DNA from: Bacillota bacterium | GTDB taxonomy: Bacteria > Bacillota > Clostridia > Oscillospirales > Ruminococcaceae | Assembly (NCBI GenBank): GCA_023457175.1 | Contig: JAEWMM010000057.1 | Span: 1 to 5,838 of the forward strand | Length of the DNA: 5,838 nt | Direction of reading: 5' to 3' | Part shown: positions 1-5,689 of the stretch, piece after piece | How the letters are laid out: each line of letters starts with the position of its first letter | How positions within the stretch are numbered: position 1 is the first letter of the stretch | Translations under genes and position numbers: made by a program | Notes under the pieces: generated by a model | The model's input: the letters and a program-made list of their open reading frames with translations, nothing else | Told to the model about the DNA's origin: nothing | Databases searched by the model: none

Positions 1-1521
1 CAGGTCATGCAGATCTGCCGTGAGCTGGCGGGCTTTTCGTACGGGCGGGCCGATCTTGTGCGCCGCGCCATGAGCAAAAAGAAGGCCTCGGTCATGCAAA
101 AGGAGCGCGAGCATTTCATCTATGGCCTAAAAAACGACGACGGCACAATTGAATGCGCCGGCTGCATCGCAAACGGCATCCCTGAGGATGTTGCCAGCGC
201 GATCTTCGATGAAATGAGCGCTTTTGCGGCCTATGCGTTTAACAAATCACATGCGGCGGCCTATGCTTATATCTCATACCAGACCGCTTATCTCAAGTGC
301 CACTATCCCAAGGAATATATGGCGGCGCTGCTGACCAGCATTCTGGATAATACTCCGAAGGTGGTTTCTTACATTGGCGAGTGCGCGAGGCTCGGCATCC
401 GCATTCTGCCCCCCGACGTCAACGAAAGCTTAGAAGCTTTTTTCGCGACCGAGCAAGGCATCCGCTTTGGATTGCTTGCGATTAAAAATCTCGGACGCGG
501 CGTGGTGCGCGCGATACTTGACGCGCGGCGAACCGACGGAAAATTTACCGATATTTACGACTTTTGCAACCGGCTTTATGAGTCCGACCTGCGGCGCCGC
601 AGCCTTGAAAGCCTGATCAAATGCGGCGCCTGCGACGGCTTTAATCTCTCTCGCCGTGCGCTGCTTTCGGGGTGCGACGCGCTTTTAGAAGACATTGACC
701 GGGTACATAAGGCCAATATCTCAGGGCAGGTCAACCTGTTTGACGGGTTTTCTTCCGGCGAGGATATCTCTCATCATCAGCTGGCCCAGCAGCCCGAATT
801 TGAGCCCTCGCAGCTCTTAAAGATGGAAAAAGAGATCATCGGCCTTTATGTGTCGGGGCATCCGCTGTTGGCCTACCGCGGGCTGATCGCATCGCTGCCG
901 GTCGTCAGCATCTCGGATATCATCGCTTCGGCCGAGAGCAAAACCGACGCGCTGCACGACGACGCCCACATCAGCATCGCGGCAGTTGTGGACGCCAAAA
1001 AGCTGACCGTTACCAAAAAAGGGGATACGATGGCCTATCTTACGGCCGAAGATCTGACCGGCAGCATCGAGGTGCTGGTTTTTCCGCGAGTGCTTGCGCA
1101 ATATGCGGCGCTGACCGACATTGACCGGCTCGTGGTTTTAAGCGGCAGGCTTTCGTACCGTGAGGACGAGGACCCCAAGCTGATTTTAGAGGAGGCGCGC
1201 TCTTTGGACGACATGGGAAATGCCACCCAACAGGCCGGCGTTTATGCCAACAAGACCACACCGACACCGCAGGAAAAACCCCGTGCCACGTCTTTGAAGC
1301 CGGGGCTGTATCTGAAGGTTGCCGCGCCGGGAACACCCGCGTGGCTCAGTGCACAAAAATATATGGCGGTGTTTGACGGCGGTACCCCCGTGTATGTATA
1401 CTTTACAGAAAGCCGTCAACTGACGCTGGCGCCCCGGAATATGTGGGTTTCGCTCTGCGAGGTGCTGCTGCGTGTGTTAAAAGAGACGCTTGGCGAACAG
1501 AATGTAGCAGTGGTTGAATAG
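1..1521 (+). CDS. dnaE: DNA polymerase III subunit alpha, C-terminal part (5' end outside window)
   Basis: This is the catalytic subunit of the chromosomal replicase, which extends DNA from primers in the cytoplasm. The frame is open from base 1, so the first Met at position 7 is internal; 506 codons are visible of the roughly 1,150 usual for the family. Seen in order (fragment numbering): the family block MSKKK near residue 24; the conserved AFNKSHAAAYAYISYQTAYL block near 79-98; a helix-hairpin-helix region near 154-190 (FGLLAIKNLGRG); QVNLF at 243-247, which fits the QL(S/D)LF-type sliding-clamp binding motif placed, as in other DnaE proteins, between HhH and OB domains; and an OB-fold near 324-400. 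The end is a less conserved tail closing at TAG 1519-1521. No exonuclease domain lies in the visible part, and the order HhH, clamp motif, OB fits DnaE rather than PolC. It is GC-rich and followed 37 bases later by pfkA in the same direction, probably one transcript. Confidence 0.96.
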   Translation, partial: QVMQICRELAGFSYGRADLVRRAMSKKKASVMQKEREHFIYGLKNDDGTIECAGCIANGIPEDVASAIFDEMSAFAAYAFNKSHAAAYAYISYQTAYLKCHYPKEYMAALLTSILDNTPKVVSYIGECARLGIRILPPDVNESLEAFFATEQGIRFGLLAIKNLGRGVVRAILDARRTDGKFTDIYDFCNRLYESDLRRRSLESLIKCGACDGFNLSRRALLSGCDALLEDIDRVHKANISGQVNLFDGFSSGEDISHHQLAQQPEFEPSQLLKMEKEIIGLYVSGHPLLAYRGLIASLPVVSISDIIASAESKTDALHDDAHISIAAVVDAKKLTVTKKGDTMAYLTAEDLTGSIEVLVFPRVLAQYAALTDIDRLVVLSGRLSYREDEDPKLILEEARSLDDMGNATQQAGVYANKTTPTPQEKPRATSLKPGLYLKVAAPGTPAWLSAQKYMAVFDGGTPVYVYFTESRQLTLAPRNMWVSLCEVLLRVLKETLGEQNVAVVE

Positions 1522-1558
1522 ACCGCTGTACGATATCAATCGTGTGGGAGGAATTGTT

Positions 1559-2530
1559 ATGATCAGAAAAAAGGCGATCGGCATATTAACCAGCGGCGGC
1601 GACGCCCCCGGCATGAACGCAGCGGTACGCGCAGTGGTGCGCATGGGCATTAACCGCGGGTTTTCGGTCGTGGGTATCAAGCGCGGTTATTCGGGCCTCT
1701 TGGCCAACGATATGTCGGATATGCACCTGCGCAGCGTCAGCGAAATTCTTCAGCGCGGCGGTACGGCGCTTTACTCTTCGCGCTGCCCCGAATTTTCGGA
1801 GGAGCGCAATATCATCAAGGCAGTGGAAATCTGCAAGAAGGCCGGCATTGGCACCCTTGTGACCATCGGCGGCGACGGCACCTTCCGGGGCGCCTTGGAT
1901 CTGTGCCGTCACGGGATGCCCTGCATCGGCATTCCCGGTACCATCGACAACGACATTTCCTCCTCGGACTACACAATCGGCTTTGACACGGCCATCAACA
2001 CGGTGGTGCAGATGGTGGACCGCGTGCGAGATACCTCGCAGTCGCACGACCGCTGCTCAGTCATCGAGGTCATGGGGCGGCACGCGGGCCATATTGCGTT
2101 GCACGCCGGAATTGCCTGCGGGGCTCTGGCGATTCTTGTACCGGAAATTGAGTTTTCTCTCGAACGCGACGTGGTTGCCAAAATGGTGAGCACGCTACGT
2201 TCAGGCAAGCAGAATTTTATTATTATGGTGGCTGAGGGTGTCGGCAGCGCGCCTGAGATCGCCGAGCAGATCGAGCGCCTTACCGGCATTGAAACGAACG
2301 CTGTGGTGCTTGGCCATGTGCAGCGCGGCGGCACGCCCACCGCTCAGGAGCGTGTGATCGCCAGTGTCATGGGCCACCACGCTGTTGAGCTTATCGAGCA
2401 GGGCCAGAGCAAACGCGTCGTGGTCTACCGTCAGGGCAGGGTTGTGGATATCGACATTGAGGAGGCGCTTTCCATGCACAAGGGTATTGACATGAATCTC
2501 TATCGTGTCGCCAATGATATTTCCATTTAA
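1559..2530 (+). CDS. pfkA: ATP-dependent 6-phosphofructokinase
   Basis: The enzyme phosphorylates fructose 6-phosphate to fructose 1,6-bisphosphate with ATP, the committed step of glycolysis, as a cytoplasmic tetramer. The 323-aa length matches bacterial PfkA (about 320). Visible motifs: GGDAPGMNAAVR (13-24); GGDGT (104-108); PGTIDND (126-132) with catalytic Asp130; MGRHAG (172-177); Glu226 in VAEG; and GHVQRGG (252-258). Gly107 in GGDGT and Gly127 before TIDND are the residues of ATP-using enzymes; pyrophosphate-using relatives carry Asp and Lys there. Arg24, Arg28 and Arg58 correspond to effector-site arginines of E. coli PfkA, so allosteric control is plausible. The ATG at 1559 was chosen because GGGAGG at 1546-1551 lies 7 bases upstream and the protein then begins MIRKKAIGILTSGGD, as in homologues. 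An in-frame TTG at 1514 would add 15 unrelated residues and overlap dnaE. A terminator follows at 2604. Confidence 0.97.
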   Translation: MIRKKAIGILTSGGDAPGMNAAVRAVVRMGINRGFSVVGIKRGYSGLLANDMSDMHLRSVSEILQRGGTALYSSRCPEFSEERNIIKAVEICKKAGIGTLVTIGGDGTFRGALDLCRHGMPCIGIPGTIDNDISSSDYTIGFDTAINTVVQMVDRVRDTSQSHDRCSVIEVMGRHAGHIALHAGIACGALAILVPEIEFSLERDVVAKMVSTLRSGKQNFIIMVAEGVGSAPEIAEQIERLTGIETNAVVLGHVQRGGTPTAQERVIASVMGHHAVELIEQGQSKRVVVYRQGRVVDIDIEEALSMHKGIDMNLYRVANDISI

Positions 2531-2566
2531 TTTTGTTGCTTGTAGTCAATAAAACCTTTTGCGCTG

Positions 2567-2589
2567 AAATCCGTAAATTTTGCGGATTT
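2567..2589. repeat. Short inverted repeat after pfkA
   Basis: AAATCCG (2567-2573) and CGGATTT (2583-2589) form a perfect 7-bp stem around a 9-base loop, 37 bases after the pfkA stop. No T-tract follows on the plus strand. It may be a 3'-end stabilising hairpin or chance; the better terminator is the next hairpin. Confidence 0.35.
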
Positions 2590-2603
2590 ACTATAGAACT
2601 CAC

Positions 2604-2635
2604 GAGCGTCATTACTGCGGTGATGGCGCTCTTTT
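2604..2635 (+). terminator. Rho-independent terminator of the dnaE-pfkA unit
   Basis: GAGCGTCATTAC (2604-2615) pairs with GTGATGGCGCTC (2620-2631) as a 12-bp stem with two G-U pairs and a 4-base loop, followed directly by TTTT at 2632-2635 and then GCTT. Position, GC-rich stem base and T-tract are those of an intrinsic terminator. It lies 74 bases after the pfkA stop and separates that transcript from the sigma-factor block. Confidence 0.8.
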
Positions 2636-2690
2636 GCTTGCATGAAACGCCGCTGACGAAGCATTTTGTTTGATGTTTCTTTCCAGCTAT

Positions 2691-2715
2691 TTGCAATGGC
2701 GGATTTTACAAATTA
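2691..2715 (+). repeat. Left copy of a diverged direct repeat flanking the sigma-factor block
   Basis: TTGCAATGG (2691-2699) and ACAAATTA (2708-2715) recur in the same order and orientation at 5086-5094 and 5100-5107. The middle is 8 bases here and 5 in the other copy, so the difference is 3 bases. Weaker similarity extends left to a GCAT at 2661 (5059 in the other copy). Read in the frame starting at 2692, both copies give CNG(x)YKL, followed by a short open stretch with no in-frame Met. Confidence 0.5.
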
Positions 2716-2793
2716 CCGCAAAAAGGAAACGCTTATTTTCTAGTTAGAAAAATGCTGCCAGGAGAAATTTTAGCGATAAGACGAACAGAGATT

Positions 2794-2883
2794 GGCGCAG
2801 CAGGGGGCTGTTAGGGAGAAGCCGCAGCACCAGCCTTGAAGACGGGGTTTGGCACCCCGATAGCAAGCGTACGAATTCGCTTG
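2794..2883 (+). other. Gene-free stretch with several hairpins; possible structured RNA or leader
   Basis: No gene is recognisable between the terminator at 2635 and the sigma gene at 2966. This part is GC-rich compared with its surroundings and holds several local stems: GGCTG 2806-2810 with CAGCC 2831-2835; CGGGGT 2843-2848 with ACCCCG 2854-2859 (6 bp, 5-base loop); and CAAGCG 2864-2869 with CGCTTG 2878-2883 (6 bp, 8-base loop). I could not match it to a riboswitch, T-box, SRP RNA or tmRNA. It could be a small RNA, the remnant of a mobile-element end, or unrelated stems. The promoter proposed at 2893-2921 lies after it, so it need not be in the sigma-gene transcript. Confidence 0.25.
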
Positions 2884-2892
2884 ACAGGCCTC

Positions 2893-2921
2893 TTGCAATT
2901 TTTAAAAGACTCGTTCATAAT
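2893..2921 (+). promoter_or_regulatory. Probable housekeeping promoter of the sigma-factor gene
   Basis: TTGCAA (2893-2898) and CATAAT (2916-2921) are separated by 17 bases and match the sigma-A consensus at 4/6 and 5/6 positions. A perfect -35, TTGACA, lies just upstream at 2881-2886, but its best -10 partner (TAAAAG, 2903-2908) is poorer. The CAAGCG/CGCTTG inverted repeat overlaps that TTGACA. No copy of the ECF-like site seen at 4499 is present here, so positive autoregulation is not supported. Confidence 0.45.
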
Positions 2922-2965
2922 CAAAAACAAAATGCAATAAAACCTAGTTCTGGAGGCGAAAACTT

Positions 2966-3520
2966 TTGGTTATCATATTTTTTGGCGCTCTGTCGGACAG
3001 TGAGAAGGACCTGATCAATCAGATTTTTAAAGAATCTAACATTAAGTTTTATAACATATCCTTTCAAATGTTACATTCACATTCAGACGCGGAGGAGGCT
3101 GTTTCGCAGGCTTTCTTAAAAATTATAGATCATATAGAAAAAATATCCAAATTACCCAGTCCCAAAATCATCCCTTACTGCGTTGTAATAGTAAAGAACG
3201 AATCAACAAATATTTTAAGAAAACGAATGAAGGCTGTCCCTATGGAAGAGCTTGAAGCCAATGAAGATGGCTATTACTCCGAGATTGAAGACATGTGGTC
3301 GAAAGATATTGATCGAAAGCAGTTGTTTGGCGCAGTTGACAGGCTTTCCGGCGAAGAAAAATATCTGATTCACTTGCGCTATGCAAATGATATGAGCTTT
3401 AAAGAGATCGCCGCTTTGCTGGGCGTCAGTGAAGAAACGGCCAAAAAAAGAGGGTATCGTATTCTTAAAAAGCTGCGTGCCTTTTATGAGGAGAGTGATG
3501 AAAATGTCCAGTACGTTTAA
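2966..3520 (+). CDS. ECF-type (group 4) RNA polymerase sigma factor
   Basis: This is a 184-aa sigma-70 family protein that would direct RNA polymerase to a small set of promoters. Region 2 covers about residues 15-90, with the region 2.2 core DAEEAVSQAFLKI (41-53), which contacts polymerase, and YCVVIVKNESTNILRKRMK (71-89), matching the ECF -10 recognition helix pattern. Region 4 covers about 127-171: LSGEEKYLIHLRY, then a helix-turn-helix FKEIAALLGVSEETAKKRGY. Regions 1 and 3 are missing and the length is typical of ECF factors. The start is TTG at 2966, because GGAGG at 2952-2956 lies 9 bases upstream and the next ATG (3069) would remove part of region 2. Its end overlaps the next gene by 23 bases, as in sigma/anti-sigma pairs. 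It is AT-rich (for example 18 G/C in the 60 bases 3121-3180) compared with pfkA. The exact ECF subgroup and signal are unknown. Confidence 0.9.
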   Translation: MVIIFFGALSDSEKDLINQIFKESNIKFYNISFQMLHSHSDAEEAVSQAFLKIIDHIEKISKLPSPKIIPYCVVIVKNESTNILRKRMKAVPMEELEANEDGYYSEIEDMWSKDIDRKQLFGAVDRLSGEEKYLIHLRYANDMSFKEIAALLGVSEETAKKRGYRILKKLRAFYEESDENVQYV

Positions 3521-4487
3521 TAATTTTATGCGAGAGGTCTGTAGACAAGCGTTGGAGAACGATTTTGCAAGGCTTGAACGGTCTGATGTCAGCGACACCC
3601 CGATTCGGCTGCTTGACGAGAAAGAAGTGCCAACATTGGCTTTGAAGATAACGGCGCTGCCGGCGGAATATATGAATACGCTCTTCTTAAGGTACTATTT
3701 TAACTTCTCGCCTGAAGACACCAACGCCATGCTGGTGACCACGCATTCTATTGGCAGACTGCGGTATACCAAAAGCATGCTGTCCCACTTTATGGGATTG
3801 GATGGCGCTGTGGTGGATGACCATTCCATGAGGCTGGCTTGCGAGGCGGCCCTTTCGGAGTATACCGCCCATGACCCCCGGAACGTATGGCGTATTCCGA
3901 AATACTCCAACGCCTTCAGAAAGAAATTGAAGCTGATCAAAGCGGCTCAAAAATCGGCGAGTATGGCTGTCGTCGTCATGAAACGCGTGGCAGTTTTCAT
4001 TCTTATTTGCGCTATCAGCTTCTCTACTGCGCTTGTGGCGAACGCCAAATTGAGAGAGCGGTTCCTTAATTGGGTCGTGGAGACATTCCCTAAGTTTAGT
4101 ATTTTTACAACGCAAATAGAAGAACCGTCTACGGTGGCGGCCGTAAGTCAGAGCGATATTGAATTTGGATATCTTCCGGACGAATACGAATTAAAGGATA
4201 TTTCTCAGGGAAGACGAATGCTGATGTACAACTTCCTAAGCGGAGATGGAGATAAACTGCTCAAAATATCCTTCGTCATCTCTCAGCCGGGTGCTAAAGC
4301 GTACTTCAATACAGAAAACGTAGAAATTCAGTGCGTCCCCTTTAAAAAGTCGGATGCTTACACATGGAAAACCGACAATATAACCTGTTTTATATGGCTT
4401 GAAGAGAACATTGAGTGTCAAATATTTGGTAATATTGACTATGATGAAATTATAAAAATTGCTGAAAATATAAAATTAAAAAAATAA
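3498..4487 (+). CDS. One-pass membrane anti-sigma candidate with C-terminal DUF4367-like domain
   Basis: Predicted partner of the preceding sigma factor: it would bind it at the inner face of the membrane and release it on an outside signal. The 329-aa protein has a soluble N-terminal half (1-160), a basic stretch (FRKKLKLIK, 140-148), one hydrophobic segment (about 164-181) and an outer C-terminal half. Residues 220-326 resemble DUF4367: FGYLPDEYEL (223-232), then a YTW...W pattern and GNIDYDEIIKIAENI (311-325). The segment RERFLNWVVETF after the membrane helix also recalls ECF-linked proteins of Clostridia. Residues 54-89 align without gaps to region 4 of the neighbouring sigma factor. The start lies in GAGGAGAGTGATGAAAATG; ATG 3498 gives a 4-base spacing from GGAG and ATG 3504 gives 10, so either is possible. 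Overlap with the sigma gene suggests translational coupling. The anti-sigma role is inferred from context; no zinc-binding HxxxCxxC motif is seen. Confidence 0.75.
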   Translation: MKMSSTFNNFMREVCRQALENDFARLERSDVSDTPIRLLDEKEVPTLALKITALPAEYMNTLFLRYYFNFSPEDTNAMLVTTHSIGRLRYTKSMLSHFMGLDGAVVDDHSMRLACEAALSEYTAHDPRNVWRIPKYSNAFRKKLKLIKAAQKSASMAVVVMKRVAVFILICAISFSTALVANAKLRERFLNWVVETFPKFSIFTTQIEEPSTVAAVSQSDIEFGYLPDEYELKDISQGRRMLMYNFLSGDGDKLLKISFVISQPGAKAYFNTENVEIQCVPFKKSDAYTWKTDNITCFIWLEENIECQIFGNIDYDEIIKIAENIKLKK

Positions 4488-4498
4488 TTTAAAAAATA

Positions 4499-4527
4499 TG
4501 TCCCTTTTTGTCTTCTTGTGCGTTATA
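4499..4527 (+). promoter_or_regulatory. Candidate ECF sigma-factor promoter upstream of the secreted-protein gene
   Basis: TGTCCC (4499-4504) and CGTTATA (4521-4527) are 16 bases apart, the spacing and CGT-type -10 expected of ECF promoters. The AT-rich TTATAT within it has no housekeeping -35 at the right distance. It lies 38 bases before the ATG at 4565, leaving a short leader. Recognition by the sigma factor encoded at 2966 is inferred from proximity. Confidence 0.5.
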
Positions 4528-4564
4528 TAGGTAAAGCCTAAAAAAACAACAAGGAGGATTTTTT

Positions 4565-4993
4565 ATGAAAATCAAAAAAGCAGCAGTCAAAATTATGGCC
4601 CTTCTCATGATTGTCGGTAGCATGGCAATCACAACGTCGGCTATGGAACCCCAAAGCGTACAAGCTCTTGGCACTGGCAACATCATCATAACCCCTTTTT
4701 GGACAGAAATTTTTGAGATTACTCCAATGATTGACGCAGCCGGCACTACGCTATATCCGGAGGTATCGGTTACGGCGGAAGTTCCCTCGGCAAAAATCAC
4801 AGGCACTATGTATCTGGAAAAATATGCGTCAGGAAAATGGTCGTCGGTAAAATCGTGGAGCTTTAGCGGCACCGGCAGTGTGTTTGTGTCCAAAAGCTAT
4901 TCGGGTGTCAGCGGTACAACCTATCGTACCCGTGTCTCGGTGACAGTTGGATCAGAAACGGCGCAGGCGACTTCCAATTCGTTGAGCATTTGA
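4565..4993 (+). CDS. Small secreted protein of unknown function, probably beta-rich
   Basis: The 142-aa product begins with a clear signal peptide: basic KIKKAAVK, a hydrophobic core (about 10-22) and possible signal peptidase I sites after Ala26 (TSA) or Ala34 (VQA). No lipobox Cys, LPXTG motif or second membrane helix is present, so release to the outside is likely. The mature part has no cysteine and is rich in Ser, Thr, Gly and Val, alternating in a way typical of beta strands; YLEKYASGKWSSV (83-95) and GTTYRTRVSVTV (117-128) recall Ig-like or fibronectin-like sandwich strands found in small exported Clostridia proteins. I do not recognise a named family. AAGGAGG at 4551-4557, 7 bases before the ATG, is a near-perfect ribosome binding site, suggesting high expression. 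It lies 77 bases after the anti-sigma candidate behind its own ECF-like promoter, making it a probable target of that sigma factor. Confidence 0.75.
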   Translation: MKIKKAAVKIMALLMIVGSMAITTSAMEPQSVQALGTGNIIITPFWTEIFEITPMIDAAGTTLYPEVSVTAEVPSAKITGTMYLEKYASGKWSSVKSWSFSGTGSVFVSKSYSGVSGTTYRTRVSVTVGSETAQATSNSLSI

Positions 4994-5085
4994 AGAGCCG
5001 GTTCCATATCCTTAAAATCTACAATATCACGAAATAAAAAATTGTAACAATGGTTTTTGCATATTTCAGGTCTTTTCTAACGCAC

Positions 5086-5107
5086 TTGCAATGGAATCTA
5101 CAAATTA
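5086..5107 (+). repeat. Right copy of the diverged direct repeat flanking the sigma-factor block
   Basis: TTGCAATGG (5086-5094), AATCT, then ACAAATTA (5100-5107): the same two blocks as at 2691-2715 in the same orientation, with 3 fewer bases between them. The codons that follow share scattered residues with the left copy (an A.F and an LAI, some with third-base differences), so the similarity may continue as diverged coding remnant. Confidence 0.5.
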
Positions 5108-5205
5108 GATGATCACCTGAAAGATGCTCTGTTCATCTGCGTATCAGTTGAAAGATATGAATTAGCCATCCATAATATCGAACCAATCGCGAAAAATATG
5201 CTTGC

Positions 5206-5234
5206 TTGACATTGCTATCTGGTTTGACATTGCT
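5206..5234 (+). repeat. 11-base direct repeat TTGACATTGCT, two copies
   Basis: TTGACATTGCT occurs at 5206-5216 and again at 5224-5234, an 18-base period with a 7-base spacer. Each copy includes a perfect TTGACA, but neither has a good -10 at 16-18 bases, so they are not convincing promoters. A tandem protein-binding site or chance local duplication are the alternatives. Confidence 0.5.
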
Positions 5235-5529
5235 CTGGAGTGAATGAATCGCAACCCTGTTCTTTGGGTTTGATGCAACTCACTTAAAGCCTATGGTTTA
5301 TTCATAATGTAGAGACAACGCGGATAAGCATGCTTCCATTTTATTCCTTTTGCAAAAGTAATGATAAGGTGTGAACAATATCTTTGCTTGGAATATAGAG
5401 ATGAGACGTACTCAGACCTCATATCGAAAGGCAAAGGAACACTGTTAGAAAACGGGGCAACTAATGTTCTGCCCATAAACGACATCTTATCCGCAAAGGA
5501 ATTTTCTATTACTAACTCCTTCTCTTTCA

Positions 5530-5577
5530 AACAAGGGGGTAAAAGCCATTCCCATGGATGGCTTTTACCCCCTTGTT
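5530..5577. repeat. Near-perfect 22-bp hairpin between convergent genes; possible bidirectional terminator
   Basis: Bases 5530-5551 pair with 5556-5577 over 22 bp with a single G-U pair (5550-5557) around a 4-base CCAT loop. The arms carry AACAAGGGGGTAAAAGCCAT and its complement. It is symmetric and sits between genes that converge from both sides, as a shared terminator would. However, only a weak U-rich end (TTGTT on the plus strand, TTGTTT on the minus strand) follows it, so a mobile palindromic repeat is also possible. Confidence 0.6.
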
Positions 5578-5590
5578 ACATGTGCTGACT

Positions 5591-5616
5591 AAAATGCCGG
5601 TGAAAAAGCAACCGGT
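5591..5616 (-). terminator. Weak terminator-like hairpin downstream of the reverse-strand gene
   Basis: GCCGGT (5596-5601) pairs with ACCGGT (5611-5616) as 6 bp including one G-U, with a 9-base loop. Read on the minus strand the stem is followed by ATTTTAG. It lies 73 bases beyond the stop of the gene ending at 5690, so it could end that transcript, possibly backed up by the larger hairpin at 5530-5577. Confidence 0.35.
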
Positions 5617-5689
5617 TAAATTAAGAGACGATATGGGACTATGCAATTTCAATTTTGTTGTAGAGTGAATTTACTTTTCGCCATTCGAC

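Larger units (their letters stand above)
4994..5529. other. Long AT-rich stretch without a supportable gene
   Basis: No open frame here has a convincing start, ribosome binding site and recognisable product together. It contains the right copy of the flanking repeat (5086-5107), which sits in a short open stretch at 5081-5209 with no in-frame Met start that reads like protein (YKLDD, ELAIHNIEPIA); this may be a gene remnant. It also contains an 11-base direct repeat at 5206-5234. Two overlapping opposite-strand frames of 75-79 codons cover 5291-5588; both run into the hairpin region or lack a proper start signal. No terminator is obvious directly after the secreted-protein gene. Confidence 0.5.

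Noticed and set aside
1514..1558. Upstream TTG start that would lengthen PfkA by 15 residues and overlap dnaE
   Set aside because: The ATG at 1559 has GGGAGG 7 bases upstream and gives the normal PfkA N-terminus; the extra residues look unlike the family.
817..2479. Several long antisense frames over dnaE and pfkA
   Set aside because: They are byproducts of high GC in third codon positions of two clearly identified genes and lack start signals or family features.
2698..2745. Tiny frame starting ATGGCGGATTTTACA in the gap before the sigma gene
   Set aside because: Only 15 codons, no ribosome binding site, and the flanking-repeat similarity lies in a different frame.
3429..3497. Upstream start extending the anti-sigma candidate by 23 residues into the sigma gene
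   Set aside because: The extra residues lie over the sigma region-4 codons in another frame and have no ribosome binding site; the GAGGAGAG site lies at 3488-3495 just before the chosen ATG.
5206..5260. Two perfect TTGACA hexamers as tandem housekeeping promoters
   Set aside because: Neither has a reasonable TATAAT-like element 16-18 bases downstream and no supportable gene follows.
5291..5530. Minus-strand frame of 79 codons opposite the previous one
   Set aside because: It begins with a TTG at the hairpin edge and has no good ribosome binding site; an internal ATG at 5485 would leave only 64 codons without a known family.
5361..5588. Plus-strand frame of 75 codons
   Set aside because: No ribosome binding site, no recognisable family, and its end is read straight through the 22-bp hairpin, which explains its last residues.
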